From positions 1 to 26,456 of the IMG/VR virus record IMGVR_UViG_3300010151_000123: DNA of 26,456 bases; one strand, 5' to 3'. Position 1 is the first letter of the stretch, and each line of letters opens with the position of its first letter. Both the position numbers and the translations under genes were made by a program. The DNA comes from a virus. Under the pieces are notes generated by a model, which was not told where the DNA came from, ran no database searches, and saw nothing but the letters and a program-made list of their open reading frames with translations. This document shows, piece by piece, positions 6,924 to 15,618 of this stretch.

Positions 6924-6931
6924 TATTTATA
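6924..6931 (-). promoter_or_regulatory. T4-type late promoter (divergent)
   Basis: Exact TATAAATA read on the minus strand. It would start transcription near 6918, about 37 bases before the gp26 ATG at 6881. The two late promoters face outward past each other, 25 bases apart, so their transcripts overlap at the 5' ends. Confidence 0.75.
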
Positions 6932-6961
6932 TACATATAAAATGATGAGAAATAAAACCGT

Positions 6962-8968
6962 ATGGCTGATTTTGATAGAGAATTAAAAGAAATATTTGAA
7001 GGTATTGGTAAAGATGTATCTGCGGTGCGTAAAGCATTAACAGGAACAAACAAAAGTATTCTAGAAAATACAAAAAATAACAAGGCTCATGCCGCATCTC
7101 AAAAAGTACTTTTGAGTATGTTGCGACAACATCAAAAACTTCTTAAGGAACGTGGAGAATTAACAGAAGAGTTAAACGACGAACTCGAAGAGCAGATCAA
7201 CGCAATAGAAAGATCTACCAAAGCAACTAACAAGGCGGGCAGTTCCTCAATAACTTTCACTGGCATAATCATAAAGGCTATAAAATGGATTGGCAGTTTT
7301 GTTGCGGGTGCGGCGGAAATTGCCCTTCAATTCGCCAAAACAAGTTCAAACATCAAAGGCTTTCAAGATGCAGTTGATGCCGGGTTTGACAAAATACCAA
7401 AGTTAGGGCCAGTATTTTCAAGACTCGGAGGGGAACTTGATGACAACGTACAACTTTTTAGAGGACTTGCAAACTCAGGAGCATCATTTGGCTCGTCTAT
7501 TACGAGATTAAGAATGGCGGCTTATGATGCAGGAATGCCATTGATGCAATTCCAAGAATTAATTGAAAAAAATACAGGAACACTTGCAAGAATGTTTGGT
7601 TCAGTCGATCAAGGTGTACTTCAATTTGTAGAATTAGGTAGAGGCCTTAGACGTTTTCAAATGGACGAATTAGCAAAATTTGGAATTACAATGGAGGACG
7701 CAAATGAGTTTCTAACAACATATACTGAACTTGAAAGAGCGAGAGGACAGTCACAAGGTATGACAGCGTCCAAACTGTTAGAAGGAACTAAAGCATACAC
7801 TAAAAATTTAGTACTTCTTAGTAAGTTAACAGGAGAAAGTGTCCAAGATCTTGACAAAAGACAAAGAGCATTGGCGGCCGATGGTGTGTTCCAGGCTAAA
7901 CTGGCACAGATGGATGCAAAACAGGCACAAAGAGTTCGGAATGCGTTGGATTTATTACCTGAAGGTGCTCAACAAGCCGCAAAAGAAATTATAGGGTTAG
8001 GTGCACCAATCAGTGACACTGCTAGAGGATTAGAAGTTTTATCAAATGGACAATTTAGTAAAACGTTAAAAGATTTAATGTCTGGTGCTGAAATTGATTT
8101 AGTAGAAGCAAGTAACATTTTCAAAGTAATGGGTTCGCAAATAATTAAGTCAGGCGACGCGGCGGCAAGTGCGGCATTAGTAGGAAATACGATGCTAGGT
8201 GGAGCCTTAAATGTTGGTGCGGCCATGGCTGGTGAAAAAACGTCAAGAGAAGAAATAGAGAAACAAATAGCGGCAAGACAGAAAGATAATATAGAAAAAA
8301 TGGTTGGCATGTCATCTGCTTTAGACAGAACAACCTACGAAGTTAATAGATTAGGTACAATAATGCTAGAAAAAACATTATTCGCCAAAGACAGTCCTTT
8401 AGGAAAAATGTTAGAAAAATATGTAGACTCCGGTGGAGAGACAGAAAAGATGCTCGTGGACCAAGGAGAAAAATTTATCAATAGTCTTAGTAGTTATTTC
8501 TCTGATAAAGATAGTATCGCCTCGAGGAAAAAATGGGATAAAATGACAGATGACGATGCCGCAACGACATTCGGAATGCAGGGTATGTTGCAATTAAATA
8601 CCGGTTCCGGCGGGTTCAAGGATTTTGGGTCTGGAACTCCAGCGGTATTGCATGGTGTGGAAGCAGTGGTTCCAAAGAATGACATCTCGCAACTGACCAA
8701 GGAACTGATTGGCCTCGGTAAACCAGTGTCTAAAGCGGCAAAAGCCGAAATGGCAACAGTGACCAACAACAACAGCACAACTAACGTAGATACAAATGCC
8801 AACGTAGTGGAGTTGAAAAGCATGAATGTTACTATGACTAAACTTGCAGAATTAAACAAAAAGGTCGAACAACACTTAAATACGCTAGTAACGATAGGTG
8901 CATTGACAGAAAGAAATACCAAAAACACGCAAAATAATCTTGCAAATATGAGTGGATCTCTTATATAA
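6962..8968 (+). CDS. Tail tape-measure-like structural protein
   Basis: 668 aa from ATG 6962, with a weak ribosome site. The N-terminal 90 residues are a charged coiled coil (LRQHQKLLKERGELTEELND). A hydrophobic segment follows at about 100-123 (IIIKAIKWIGSFVAGAAEIA), then long helical parts (DAKQAQRVRNALDLLPEGAQ). Near the C-terminus GSGTPAVLHGVEAVVPKNDI is typical of the end of tape-measure proteins and other tail components. The size is small for a T4-like contractile tail of full length, so it may be one of several internal tail proteins rather than the sole ruler. It starts the rightward late block and is followed after 6 bases by gp20. Confidence 0.6.
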   Translation: MADFDRELKEIFEGIGKDVSAVRKALTGTNKSILENTKNNKAHAASQKVLLSMLRQHQKLLKERGELTEELNDELEEQINAIERSTKATNKAGSSSITFTGIIIKAIKWIGSFVAGAAEIALQFAKTSSNIKGFQDAVDAGFDKIPKLGPVFSRLGGELDDNVQLFRGLANSGASFGSSITRLRMAAYDAGMPLMQFQELIEKNTGTLARMFGSVDQGVLQFVELGRGLRRFQMDELAKFGITMEDANEFLTTYTELERARGQSQGMTASKLLEGTKAYTKNLVLLSKLTGESVQDLDKRQRALAADGVFQAKLAQMDAKQAQRVRNALDLLPEGAQQAAKEIIGLGAPISDTARGLEVLSNGQFSKTLKDLMSGAEIDLVEASNIFKVMGSQIIKSGDAAASAALVGNTMLGGALNVGAAMAGEKTSREEIEKQIAARQKDNIEKMVGMSSALDRTTYEVNRLGTIMLEKTLFAKDSPLGKMLEKYVDSGGETEKMLVDQGEKFINSLSSYFSDKDSIASRKKWDKMTDDDAATTFGMQGMLQLNTGSGGFKDFGSGTPAVLHGVEAVVPKNDISQLTKELIGLGKPVSKAAKAEMATVTNNNSTTNVDTNANVVELKSMNVTMTKLAELNKKVEQHLNTLVTIGALTERNTKNTQNNLANMSGSLI

Positions 8969-8974
8969 TAAAGT

Positions 8975-10708
8975 ATGGCTTGGAAAAAATATTTTAAAGA
9001 CGCAAACTTATCACCAATATCAGGTGAGAAAGTCCCTAACTTTGCAAAAAGAAATTACAGTTCTTATTTGCCTGATGTTTATACAGGACATCCAAACAGA
9101 ATACAAAGATATTTTCAATATGACCAAATGGATTCAGACAGTGAAATCAATGCGGCATTAGACATACTTGCAGAATTTTCAACACAACGTAATACAGAAA
9201 ACGAGACACCTTTTGACATTGTGTTCAAAGACGAAAGTACAGAACACGAAGTAAAACTTTTAAAGAAAGCACTTCAACAATGGACAAAAGCAAACAAGTT
9301 AAACAAAAGAATTTTTAGAATATTTAGAAATGCATTAAAATATGGAGACTGTTTCTTTGTTAGAGATCCAGAAACTTACAAATGGTTGTTTATTGACAAT
9401 GCTAAAGTAGATAGAGTAATTGTAAACGAGTCAGAAGGCAAACAACCCGAACAATACGTTATAAGAGATATCAATCCAAACCTACAAAGATTAAGTGCTA
9501 CACAAATTACACCAAACCAAACTTATGGTGGCGGCGGAACAACCGGTGGTGGTACAGCGGCATACGGTCAAAGTTATGCAAATGCAGGTGCAACAAATAA
9601 TATGACAGGATTTGCTGGTGCTACAGGTGGTAGATTTTACAGAACAATGAATGCGTACAACATTAATGCAGAAAACGTTGTACATATGAGTATGTCAGAC
9701 GGAATGGATAACCTATTCCCATTTGGACAATCAGTATTAGAACAAGTTTTCAAAGTTTACAAACAAAAAGAATTATTAGAAGATGCAATTATAATTTACA
9801 GAGTACAAAGAGCACCCGAACGTAGAGTATTTTATATTGACGTAGGAAATATGCCTACACACTTGGCTATGCAATTTGTTGAAAGAGTTAAAAACGAAAT
9901 TAATCAAAGAAGAATTCCAAGCACATCGGGTGGTGTAAACTATATCGATGCTACGTACAATCCAATGAGTATTAATGAGGATTATTTCTTTCCACAAACA
10001 GCAGAGGGAAGAGGATCTAAAGTTGATACACTACCAGGTGGAACTAACTTAGGTGAAATTGATGACCTTAAATTCTTTACAAACAAACTGTTTAGAGGTT
10101 TAAGAATACCAAGTTCTTATCTACCAACTGGTCCAGATGATTCACAACAACAATATAATGATGGTAGAGTAGGTACTGCATACATTCAAGAATTAAGATT
10201 TAACAAATATTGTGCAAGATTACAAAGTATGTTAAATCCAACATTTGATGAAGAGTTTAAATTATGGATTAAATCAAAAGGTTACAACATTGATAACGGA
10301 ATGTTTGAATTAAAACTTAATCCACCACAAAACTTTGCACAATACAGACAAACAGAAATGGACCAAGCACGTATACAATCATTTACACAGGTTGCAGAAC
10401 TACCATATATGAGTAAACGTTTTGCGTTAAAGAGATTCTTAGGACTAACTGAAGAAGAAATGGCAAGAAATGCCGACCAATGGGCAGAAGAAAATAATGT
10501 GCCTCAAGGTAAGAAAACTAAAGCAAACCAATTAAGAGGTGTTGGAGTTACACAAGCCGGTATTGCTGGCGACTTAGATCAGTTTGAAGAACCAACTGCA
10601 GAACCAGAAGCGCCATCACCAGAGGCTCCAGGCATGGGAGCACCAGGACAAACACCAGGAGGCGGTGGTACAATACCAGGTGGCACAGGTGGAGGAACAC
10701 CTGTATAA
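8975..10708 (+). CDS. gp20: Portal vertex protein gp20
   Basis: 577 aa from ATG 8975. Clear gp20 features include the N-terminal YTGHPNRIQRYFQYDQMDSD followed by SEINAALDILAEF, then NALKYGDCFFVRDPE, and the core VQRAPERRVFYIDVGNMP followed by FVERVKNEINQRR. DFFxP-type and GLRIPSSYLP segments lie near the middle. The dodecameric portal nucleates the prohead and is the DNA gate. Two low-complexity parts stand out: a Gly/Thr-rich insert at about 185-215 (TYGGGGTTGGGTAAYG) and a Pro/Gly tail after about 540. It begins the head block 20-67-21-22-23. Confidence 0.93.
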   Translation: MAWKKYFKDANLSPISGEKVPNFAKRNYSSYLPDVYTGHPNRIQRYFQYDQMDSDSEINAALDILAEFSTQRNTENETPFDIVFKDESTEHEVKLLKKALQQWTKANKLNKRIFRIFRNALKYGDCFFVRDPETYKWLFIDNAKVDRVIVNESEGKQPEQYVIRDINPNLQRLSATQITPNQTYGGGGTTGGGTAAYGQSYANAGATNNMTGFAGATGGRFYRTMNAYNINAENVVHMSMSDGMDNLFPFGQSVLEQVFKVYKQKELLEDAIIIYRVQRAPERRVFYIDVGNMPTHLAMQFVERVKNEINQRRIPSTSGGVNYIDATYNPMSINEDYFFPQTAEGRGSKVDTLPGGTNLGEIDDLKFFTNKLFRGLRIPSSYLPTGPDDSQQQYNDGRVGTAYIQELRFNKYCARLQSMLNPTFDEEFKLWIKSKGYNIDNGMFELKLNPPQNFAQYRQTEMDQARIQSFTQVAELPYMSKRFALKRFLGLTEEEMARNADQWAEENNVPQGKKTKANQLRGVGVTQAGIAGDLDQFEEPTAEPEAPSPEAPGMGAPGQTPGGGGTIPGGTGGGTPV

Positions 10709-10709
10709 G

Positions 10710-10717
10710 GTTAAATA
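10710..10717 (+). promoter_or_regulatory. Late-promoter-like GTTAAATA
   Basis: The 8-mer matches TATAAATA in 6 of 8 positions. The predicted start point 6 bases after the last A is 10723, exactly the ATG of the next gene. A weak AAGG at 10707-10710 could serve on read-through mRNA. Confidence 0.4.
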
Positions 10718-10722
10718 CGATT

Positions 10723-10965
10723 ATGAAACTAACGGAATTCTTCAATCATACTGAAAATGGATTCGAGCAAGACAAAAACTACGAACCTGAAAATGACATT
10801 TCAATATTAGACAAGGATGACACTAGAAAAACACGCCTAACACTAAACGATATAAATTCAATGAGACTAGCATCTGAGGAACACGATGCTCAACAGAAAG
10901 ATGAAGCCGTATTTGTTCAAAAAATGTACGGACAAACAGCCACAGACGATAACTTAACGTTATAA
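10723..10965 (+). CDS. Small conserved-type protein after portal
   Basis: 80 aa from ATG 10723. Charged and helical: MKLTEFFNHTENG, then DTRKTRLTLNDINSMRLASE and a C-terminal VQKMYGQTA. Short proteins with a K-T-R-L-T-L-x-x-I-N core are common among marine T4-like phages next to head genes; function unknown. It holds the map position where T4 has gene 67, but the acidic gene at 11686 fits gp67 better. Its stop overlaps the start of the next gene (TAATG). Confidence 0.7.
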   Translation: MKLTEFFNHTENGFEQDKNYEPENDISILDKDDTRKTRLTLNDINSMRLASEEHDAQQKDEAVFVQKMYGQTATDDNLTL

Positions 10966-11582
10966 TGTCAGACATAGCATTCGTATTAGGGAATGGCGAA
11001 TCCCGAACAGGAATTCAAATAGAAGATTTAAAACAACACGGAACAGTATATGCCTGTAATGGTGTATATAGAACTGATAAACCCGACTACTTAATTGCTG
11101 TTGATCCTAAAATGATTTTAGAACTTGCCGAGGGTGATTACATTATTAACAATAAAGTATGGTCAAACTTCAATGCACAATATAACAAACACCAAAAAAT
11201 ACTAGACAATATAGAGTGGTTTAGACCTAGTTTAGGTTGGTCTAGTGGTCCTACAGCACTGAGAATGGCTTGTGATCATGGATATAAAGAGATTTACTTG
11301 CTAGGTTTTGACTACCAAGGTCATAATAATGGAAAAGGTTTCAAGTTTAATAATCTTTTCAAAGATACTAGAAACTATAAAAAAAGTAAAGATGAAGCAA
11401 CATTCTACGGGAATTGGATGAACCAAACTAAAAAATGCTTAAAAGAATTTTCTACTATACAATTCCACCGTGTGATACCAGACGGTTGGTTTACTCCAAA
11501 AGATCTAACATGGAATAAAAATTTAACTCATCAAACTACAGACGAATTTCTACAAAAGTTTAATTTACAAAAAAAATCATAA
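10965..11582 (+). CDS. MptE-like / DUF115-like protein
   Basis: 205 aa from ATG 10965, overlapping the previous stop. Motifs fit the family that includes MptE-like pyrophosphokinases and DUF115/Maf glycan proteins: AFVLGNGESR near the N-terminus, YACNGVYRTDKPDYLIAVDP at about 29-48, and SSGPTALRMACDHGYKEIYL followed by LGFDYQGH at about 93-120. These build a Rossmann-like site that may bind a nucleotide or nucleotide sugar. It is an auxiliary gene placed inside the head block between portal and prohead core, in the same operon. A role in glycan or cofactor modification is inference. Confidence 0.6.
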   Translation: MSDIAFVLGNGESRTGIQIEDLKQHGTVYACNGVYRTDKPDYLIAVDPKMILELAEGDYIINNKVWSNFNAQYNKHQKILDNIEWFRPSLGWSSGPTALRMACDHGYKEIYLLGFDYQGHNNGKGFKFNNLFKDTRNYKKSKDEATFYGNWMNQTKKCLKEFSTIQFHRVIPDGWFTPKDLTWNKNLTHQTTDEFLQKFNLQKKS

Positions 11583-11598
11583 AAAGCGCCTTTTTCAC
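11581..11598 (+). terminator. Weak terminator-like hairpin
   Basis: AAAAAG (11581-11586) pairs with CTTTTT (11590-11595) around a 3-base loop, directly at the stop of the preceding gene. Low stability, so it may only attenuate. Confidence 0.3.
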
Positions 11599-11629
11599 AC
11601 CGTTTTTAGCACCATTTTTATCATTTTAT

Positions 11630-11637
11630 TGTAAATA
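11630..11637 (+). promoter_or_regulatory. Late-promoter-like TGTAAATA
   Basis: Matches TATAAATA in 6 of 8 bases in a 100-base gap before the gp67-like gene. The expected start near 11643 gives a leader of about 43 bases with AGGAG at 11671-11675. Confidence 0.5.
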
Positions 11638-11685
11638 CTAACGCTTATAAGTACAAATCGATATTAAACAAGGAGCATGTGTAAA

Positions 11686-12621
11686 ATGTCAAATAATAAA
11701 TTTGAATCGTTATTAGAATTACTAATCAACGAAGAAAACGATAAAGCAGAAGCACTTTTCCATGAAATAGTAGTAGAAAAATCAAGAGATATCTACGAAG
11801 GTTTAGCGGAAGATCCTGCAAAAGAAGAGTCTAAAGAAGAAGTTAAAGAGACTGAAGCATCTGACGAAAAGAAAGATGAAGAAGTTAAAGAAACTGAAAC
11901 TGAAACTAAAGACGAAGAAGTTAAAGAAACTGAATCTACTGAAGTAAAGAAAGATGAAGTTAAAACTGATGAGTCTATACCTACAGTTGCAACTCAAGTT
12001 GCACCTCAAAAAACTGAAGAAGAGTCTATAGAAGAAGTTGGTGGCGATGCTACTGACGAACTAGTAAAAGACATCTCTTCTGATGAAGAAGGCGAAGGCG
12101 AGAGAGCGGCTGACGATATGGCGGCTGATATGGATGCTGACGCAGAAGAAAAACCAGAAGGCGATGTTGAAGACAGAGTTGTTGATTTAGAAGATGCTTT
12201 AGATGAATTAAAAGCAGAATTTGAAGCAATGATGGCAGGCAAAAACGGTGACGAAGAACAAGAAGAAGAAGCCGTTCAAATGCCAGTAGAAACTCCAATA
12301 CAAATGCCAGTTGAAAGCAAAGAAGAAACTAAGGAAACTGTTAAAGAGTATGTAGATAAAAAATCTGCAGACAACAGTGACCAATCTGACAAAAAAGCGT
12401 CACCTATTAGTACAACTAACAAGCCTTTAAATAGTGCTAATGCTAGAGGTATTAACCAAGGTGGTGAAGATTCAGATAAACCGGCACCAACTGCACAAAA
12501 AATGGGCAAATTTGCAAACACTCCAGGGCAAGAAAAACATCTTAGCAAAGATGAAAAGAAAGCCGACAATACGGACCGTTCTGACAAATCTGCTAAATCT
12601 CCAATTACTAATAAAAAATAA
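11686..12621 (+). CDS. gp67: Prohead core protein gp67-like, with long acidic extension
   Basis: 311 aa from ATG 11686. This start is chosen because AGGAG at 11671-11675 is 10 bases upstream; the ATG at 11677 is only 1 base from it. The N-terminal 40 residues (ESLLELLINEENDKAEALFH, then EIVVEKSRDIYEGL) match the pattern of T4 gp67 (a short helix pair before an acidic tail). The rest is very acidic and low complexity (KEESKEEVKETEASDEKKDE), ends Lys/Ser/Asn-rich, and contains a short helical segment DLEDALDELKAEFEAMMAG. T4 gp67 is only about 80 aa, so this is a strongly enlarged version. Map position directly before gp21 supports the call. It would be a processed internal core component. Confidence 0.7.
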   Translation: MSNNKFESLLELLINEENDKAEALFHEIVVEKSRDIYEGLAEDPAKEESKEEVKETEASDEKKDEEVKETETETKDEEVKETESTEVKKDEVKTDESIPTVATQVAPQKTEEESIEEVGGDATDELVKDISSDEEGEGERAADDMAADMDADAEEKPEGDVEDRVVDLEDALDELKAEFEAMMAGKNGDEEQEEEAVQMPVETPIQMPVESKEETKETVKEYVDKKSADNSDQSDKKASPISTTNKPLNSANARGINQGGEDSDKPAPTAQKMGKFANTPGQEKHLSKDEKKADNTDRSDKSAKSPITNKK

Positions 12622-12645
12622 TTGTAGATTAAAAAGGAGTTTGGT

Positions 12646-13275
12646 ATGTCACTATATCTTAGAGAACATCTAACCTACGATCAGGCGAGAGTACAGATCT
12701 TACACGAAGGCGCTGAAGGCAAAGATTTGTACATGAAAGGTATCTGTATTCAAGGAGGCATTAAGAATGCTAACCAAAGAGTTTACCCAGTAAATGAAAT
12801 TGGCCAAGCAGTTAAAACACTTAATGATCAGATCGGATCAGGTTATTCTGTTCTAGGAGAAGTAGATCATCCCGACGATTTAAAGATTAATTTGGACCGT
12901 GTATCTCACATGATTACTGAAATGTGGATGGACGGACCAAATGGATATGGTAAAATGAAAATTTTACCGACACCAATGGGTCAACTTGTCAAAACTATGT
13001 TGGAATCAGGTGTGAAACTAGGCGTATCTAGTAGAGGAAGTGGTAACATTTCTGAATACGGAAACGGCGAAGTTTCAGACTTTGAGATCATCACAGTTGA
13101 TGTTGTGGCCCAACCTTCGGCACCAGGTGCTTACCCAACGCCAATTTATGAACATCTTTTAAACACAAAAGGTGGTAATATGGCAAAAGGGTTGGCGGCT
13201 GAAGTGAGAAATGATGCAAAAGCACAAAAGTTCCTCAAAGAGGCACTAACAAACATAATAAAGGACCTAAAATAA
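12646..13275 (+). CDS. gp21: Prohead core protease gp21
   Basis: 209 aa from ATG 12646 with AAGGAG about 7 bases before. The T4 prohead protease fold is recognisable: YSVLGEVDHPDDLKINLDRV with catalytic H75, then LGVSSRGSG with the Ser nucleophile near S129, then DFEIITVDVVAQPSAPGA. The C-terminus (about 175-209) is a helical, Lys-rich tail. It cleaves core and shell proteins at L/I-x-E sites during head maturation. It is separated from gp22 by one base, consistent with translational coupling. Confidence 0.93.
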   Translation: MSLYLREHLTYDQARVQILHEGAEGKDLYMKGICIQGGIKNANQRVYPVNEIGQAVKTLNDQIGSGYSVLGEVDHPDDLKINLDRVSHMITEMWMDGPNGYGKMKILPTPMGQLVKTMLESGVKLGVSSRGSGNISEYGNGEVSDFEIITVDVVAQPSAPGAYPTPIYEHLLNTKGGNMAKGLAAEVRNDAKAQKFLKEALTNIIKDLK

Positions 13276-13276
13276 C

Positions 13277-14341
13277 ATGATTGATGCAATATCAAAACTA
13301 GTTGAATCAGGTGCTATTTCAGAAGACGTTCAAAAGAGCATCCAAGAAGCATGGGATTCAAAAATAAAAGAAAACAAAGACGTAGTAGGTGCTGAGTTAA
13401 GAGAAGAGTTTGCTAAAAGATACGAACATGACAAGTCAAACATGATCGAAGCAATCGATAAAATGATGACTGAGAAGTTATCTGAAGAGATTAGCAAATT
13501 TGTCGAAGACAGAAAAGCACTTGCACAAGAAAAAATTACTTACAAAGAAAACGTAGGTAAACATTCTGCTAAATTAGAGAGTTTTATACTTTCTAAATTG
13601 TCAGAAGAGTTAAAAGAACTACACGGCGACAGAAAAGGTGTTCATGAAAACTTTAAGAAAATGGAAGAGTTCGTAGTAAATGCTCTTGCAAAAGAAATTA
13701 AAGAGTTCCATGAAGACAAAAAAGGCGTTGTGGAGACGAAAGTTAAACTAGTAGCCGAAGCCAAAAAACAAATGGCTAAGATGAAAGATGCTTTCATAAC
13801 AAGATCTGCTAAAGTTGTAGAATCTGCTGTTAATAAAAAACTTGCTGAAGAATTAAAAACTCTTAAGGAAGACATTACAGCGGCGAGAACTGTCAACTTT
13901 GGTAAGAAAATATTCGAAGCGTTTGCTTCTGAGTACCAGAGTTCTTACTTAAATGAGAAATCTGAGACTGCGAAGTTAATGAGAGTTGTGGATGAAACTA
14001 CACTTAAATTAAAAGACGCTGAGAAGGCTGTCGAAGAAAAACAAGCGGTGATTGAGTCAAAAGATGTCGAATCTAAAAGACAAGCAGACTTGATGGAACG
14101 CAAGGAAAAGATGGCCGAAATGCTCAAACCATTGGGCAAAAACAAGAGTGAAGTTATGGCTCAACTACTTGAAAGTGTACAAACTAACAAGTTGCAGGCT
14201 TCATTTGACAAGTATCTACCTCACGTAATGGCGGACAAACCAGTTGCAGAACAGAAGAAAGTTATTTCTGAAGCAGTTGGCGACAGAGCGGTGAGAGAAG
14301 ATGCTGACTTAACTAATATCCGTAAGTTGGCGGGTATATAA
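13277..14341 (+). CDS. gp22: Prohead core scaffolding protein gp22
   Basis: 354 aa from ATG 13277. Almost entirely helical and charged (KLSEELKELHGDRKGVHENF, AEKAVEEKQAVIESKDVES), without Cys or a hydrophobic core, as expected of the major scaffold. The N-terminus MIDAISKLVESGAISEDVQ and the C-terminal MAEMLKPLGKNKSEVMAQLL followed by ESVQTNKLQASFDKYLPHV are the parts typical of gp22. Repeated units of the form LxxELKELHxDRKGV at about 105-150 suggest internal duplication. It forms the temporary core around which gp23 assembles and is degraded by gp21. Confidence 0.9.
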   Translation: MIDAISKLVESGAISEDVQKSIQEAWDSKIKENKDVVGAELREEFAKRYEHDKSNMIEAIDKMMTEKLSEEISKFVEDRKALAQEKITYKENVGKHSAKLESFILSKLSEELKELHGDRKGVHENFKKMEEFVVNALAKEIKEFHEDKKGVVETKVKLVAEAKKQMAKMKDAFITRSAKVVESAVNKKLAEELKTLKEDITAARTVNFGKKIFEAFASEYQSSYLNEKSETAKLMRVVDETTLKLKDAEKAVEEKQAVIESKDVESKRQADLMERKEKMAEMLKPLGKNKSEVMAQLLESVQTNKLQASFDKYLPHVMADKPVAEQKKVISEAVGDRAVREDADLTNIRKLAGI

Positions 14342-14365
14342 TAAACACTAAGGGGAAAAGATCAA

Positions 14366-15538
14366 ATGTCAGAAATATTTGAATCTAAGTGGGCAGAAAC
14401 TAAAACTGCTCTAACTGAAGGTTTAGCAGGCAACAAGAAAAAGACTATGGATGTAGTCTTAGAAAATACTAAAAGATATTTGTCAGAGCAGGCGACTGCT
14501 GGGGCAACTTCTGCTGGTAACGTTGCTACGTTAAACCGTGTGATTCTTCCAGTAATACGTAGGGTTATGCCTACTGTTATAGCGAACGAGATTGTTGGTG
14601 TACAACCAATGACTGGTCCGGTTGGACAGATCCACACACTAAGAATAAGATATGCAGATACAGTAAGTTCTAATACAACTGCTGGTGAAGAAGCATTATC
14701 TCCATTCAAAATTGCGAAAGCATACTCTGGTAACCAGAATAATACTACTCCTAAAGGGGCTTCTACAGCATCTTTAGAAGGTACTGGTGGTAAGAGACTA
14801 TCAATCCAAATCTTGAAACAACCGGTTGAAGCGAAATCTAGAAAATTAAGTGCTAGATGGACTTTTGAAGCGGCTCAAGATGCACAAGCACAACAAGGGA
14901 TTGATGTTGAAGCAGAAATCATGGCGGCATTAGCACAAGAAATTACTGCTGAGATCGACCAAGAAGTAATTGGTTCATTAAGAACATTAGCAGGAAGTGC
15001 TTCTGAAACTTTTGACCAATCTGCTGTATCTGGTACTGCAACATTCGTTGGTGATGAACACGCGGCTTTGGCTGTGTTAATCAACAGAGTTGCTAACCAA
15101 ATCGCAACAAGAACAAGAAGAGGCGCTGGAAACTACGCTGTAGTATCTCCAACTGCTTTAACAGTTCTTCAATCTGCAACAACTTCAGCATTTGCAAGAT
15201 CAACTGAAGGCGCTTTTGAGGCTCCAACAAATACTAAATTTGTAGGAACTCTTAACGCTTCTATGAGAATTTACGTCGACGCATACGCGGCAGACGCAAC
15301 TTCTGTACTAGTTGGTTACAAAGGTGCTAGTGAGGCAGACGCTCCGGCGTTCTACTGTCCTTACATACCTTTGATGTCAAGTGGTGTTGTTCTTGATCCA
15401 TCTACTTTCGAACCAGTTGTTGGTTTCCTAACAAGATACGGTTATGTTGAATTAACAAACACTGCATCTTCACTGGGTAACGCGGCAGACTACGTTGGAT
15501 TAGTAGCGATCACATCAGGTAACTTAAAATTCAAATAA
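14366..15538 (+). CDS. gp23: Major capsid protein gp23
   Basis: 390 aa from ATG 14366 with AGGGG upstream. Typical gp23 parts are ATLNRVILPVIRRVMPTVIA followed by NEIVGVQPMTGP, then AKSRKLSARWTFEAAQDAQA, and near the end YVDAYAADATSVLVGYKG and FYCPYIPLMSSGVVLDPSTF. It is clearly shorter than T4 gp23 (521 aa). RYLSEQ at about 37-42 offers an L-x-E site (after E41) where gp21 could remove the N-terminal helix, corresponding to the T4 cut after residue 65. A strong terminator follows, consistent with a highly expressed last gene of the head operon. Confidence 0.95.
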   Translation: MSEIFESKWAETKTALTEGLAGNKKKTMDVVLENTKRYLSEQATAGATSAGNVATLNRVILPVIRRVMPTVIANEIVGVQPMTGPVGQIHTLRIRYADTVSSNTTAGEEALSPFKIAKAYSGNQNNTTPKGASTASLEGTGGKRLSIQILKQPVEAKSRKLSARWTFEAAQDAQAQQGIDVEAEIMAALAQEITAEIDQEVIGSLRTLAGSASETFDQSAVSGTATFVGDEHAALAVLINRVANQIATRTRRGAGNYAVVSPTALTVLQSATTSAFARSTEGAFEAPTNTKFVGTLNASMRIYVDAYAADATSVLVGYKGASEADAPAFYCPYIPLMSSGVVLDPSTFEPVVGFLTRYGYVELTNTASSLGNAADYVGLVAITSGNLKFK

Positions 15539-15560
15539 TCCACGGATTATTTTATTTTCA

Positions 15561-15593
15561 AAAAGGGCGGCAGAAATGTCGCCCTTTTTTTTT
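15561..15593 (+). terminator. Strong rho-independent terminator after gp23
   Basis: GGGCGGCA (15565-15572) pairs with TGTCGCCC (15577-15584, one G-U) around a GAAA tetraloop, flanked by A and T runs (nine T). It closes the head operon. Confidence 0.9.
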
Positions 15594-15610
15594 GGCGGTG
15601 GCATTTGTAA

Positions 15611-15618
15611 TTTAAATA
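15611..15618 (+). promoter_or_regulatory. Late promoter TTTAAATA
   Basis: One mismatch to TATAAATA. The expected +1 is 15624, which is the first base of the preferred GTG start of the sulfotransferase; no Shine-Dalgarno lies before it. Confidence 0.5.

Noticed and set aside
8494-8928. Minus-strand frame opposite the tape-measure gene
   Set aside because: Composition is that of an antisense shadow, with hydrophobic runs arising from the opposite strand's Asn/Thr codons.
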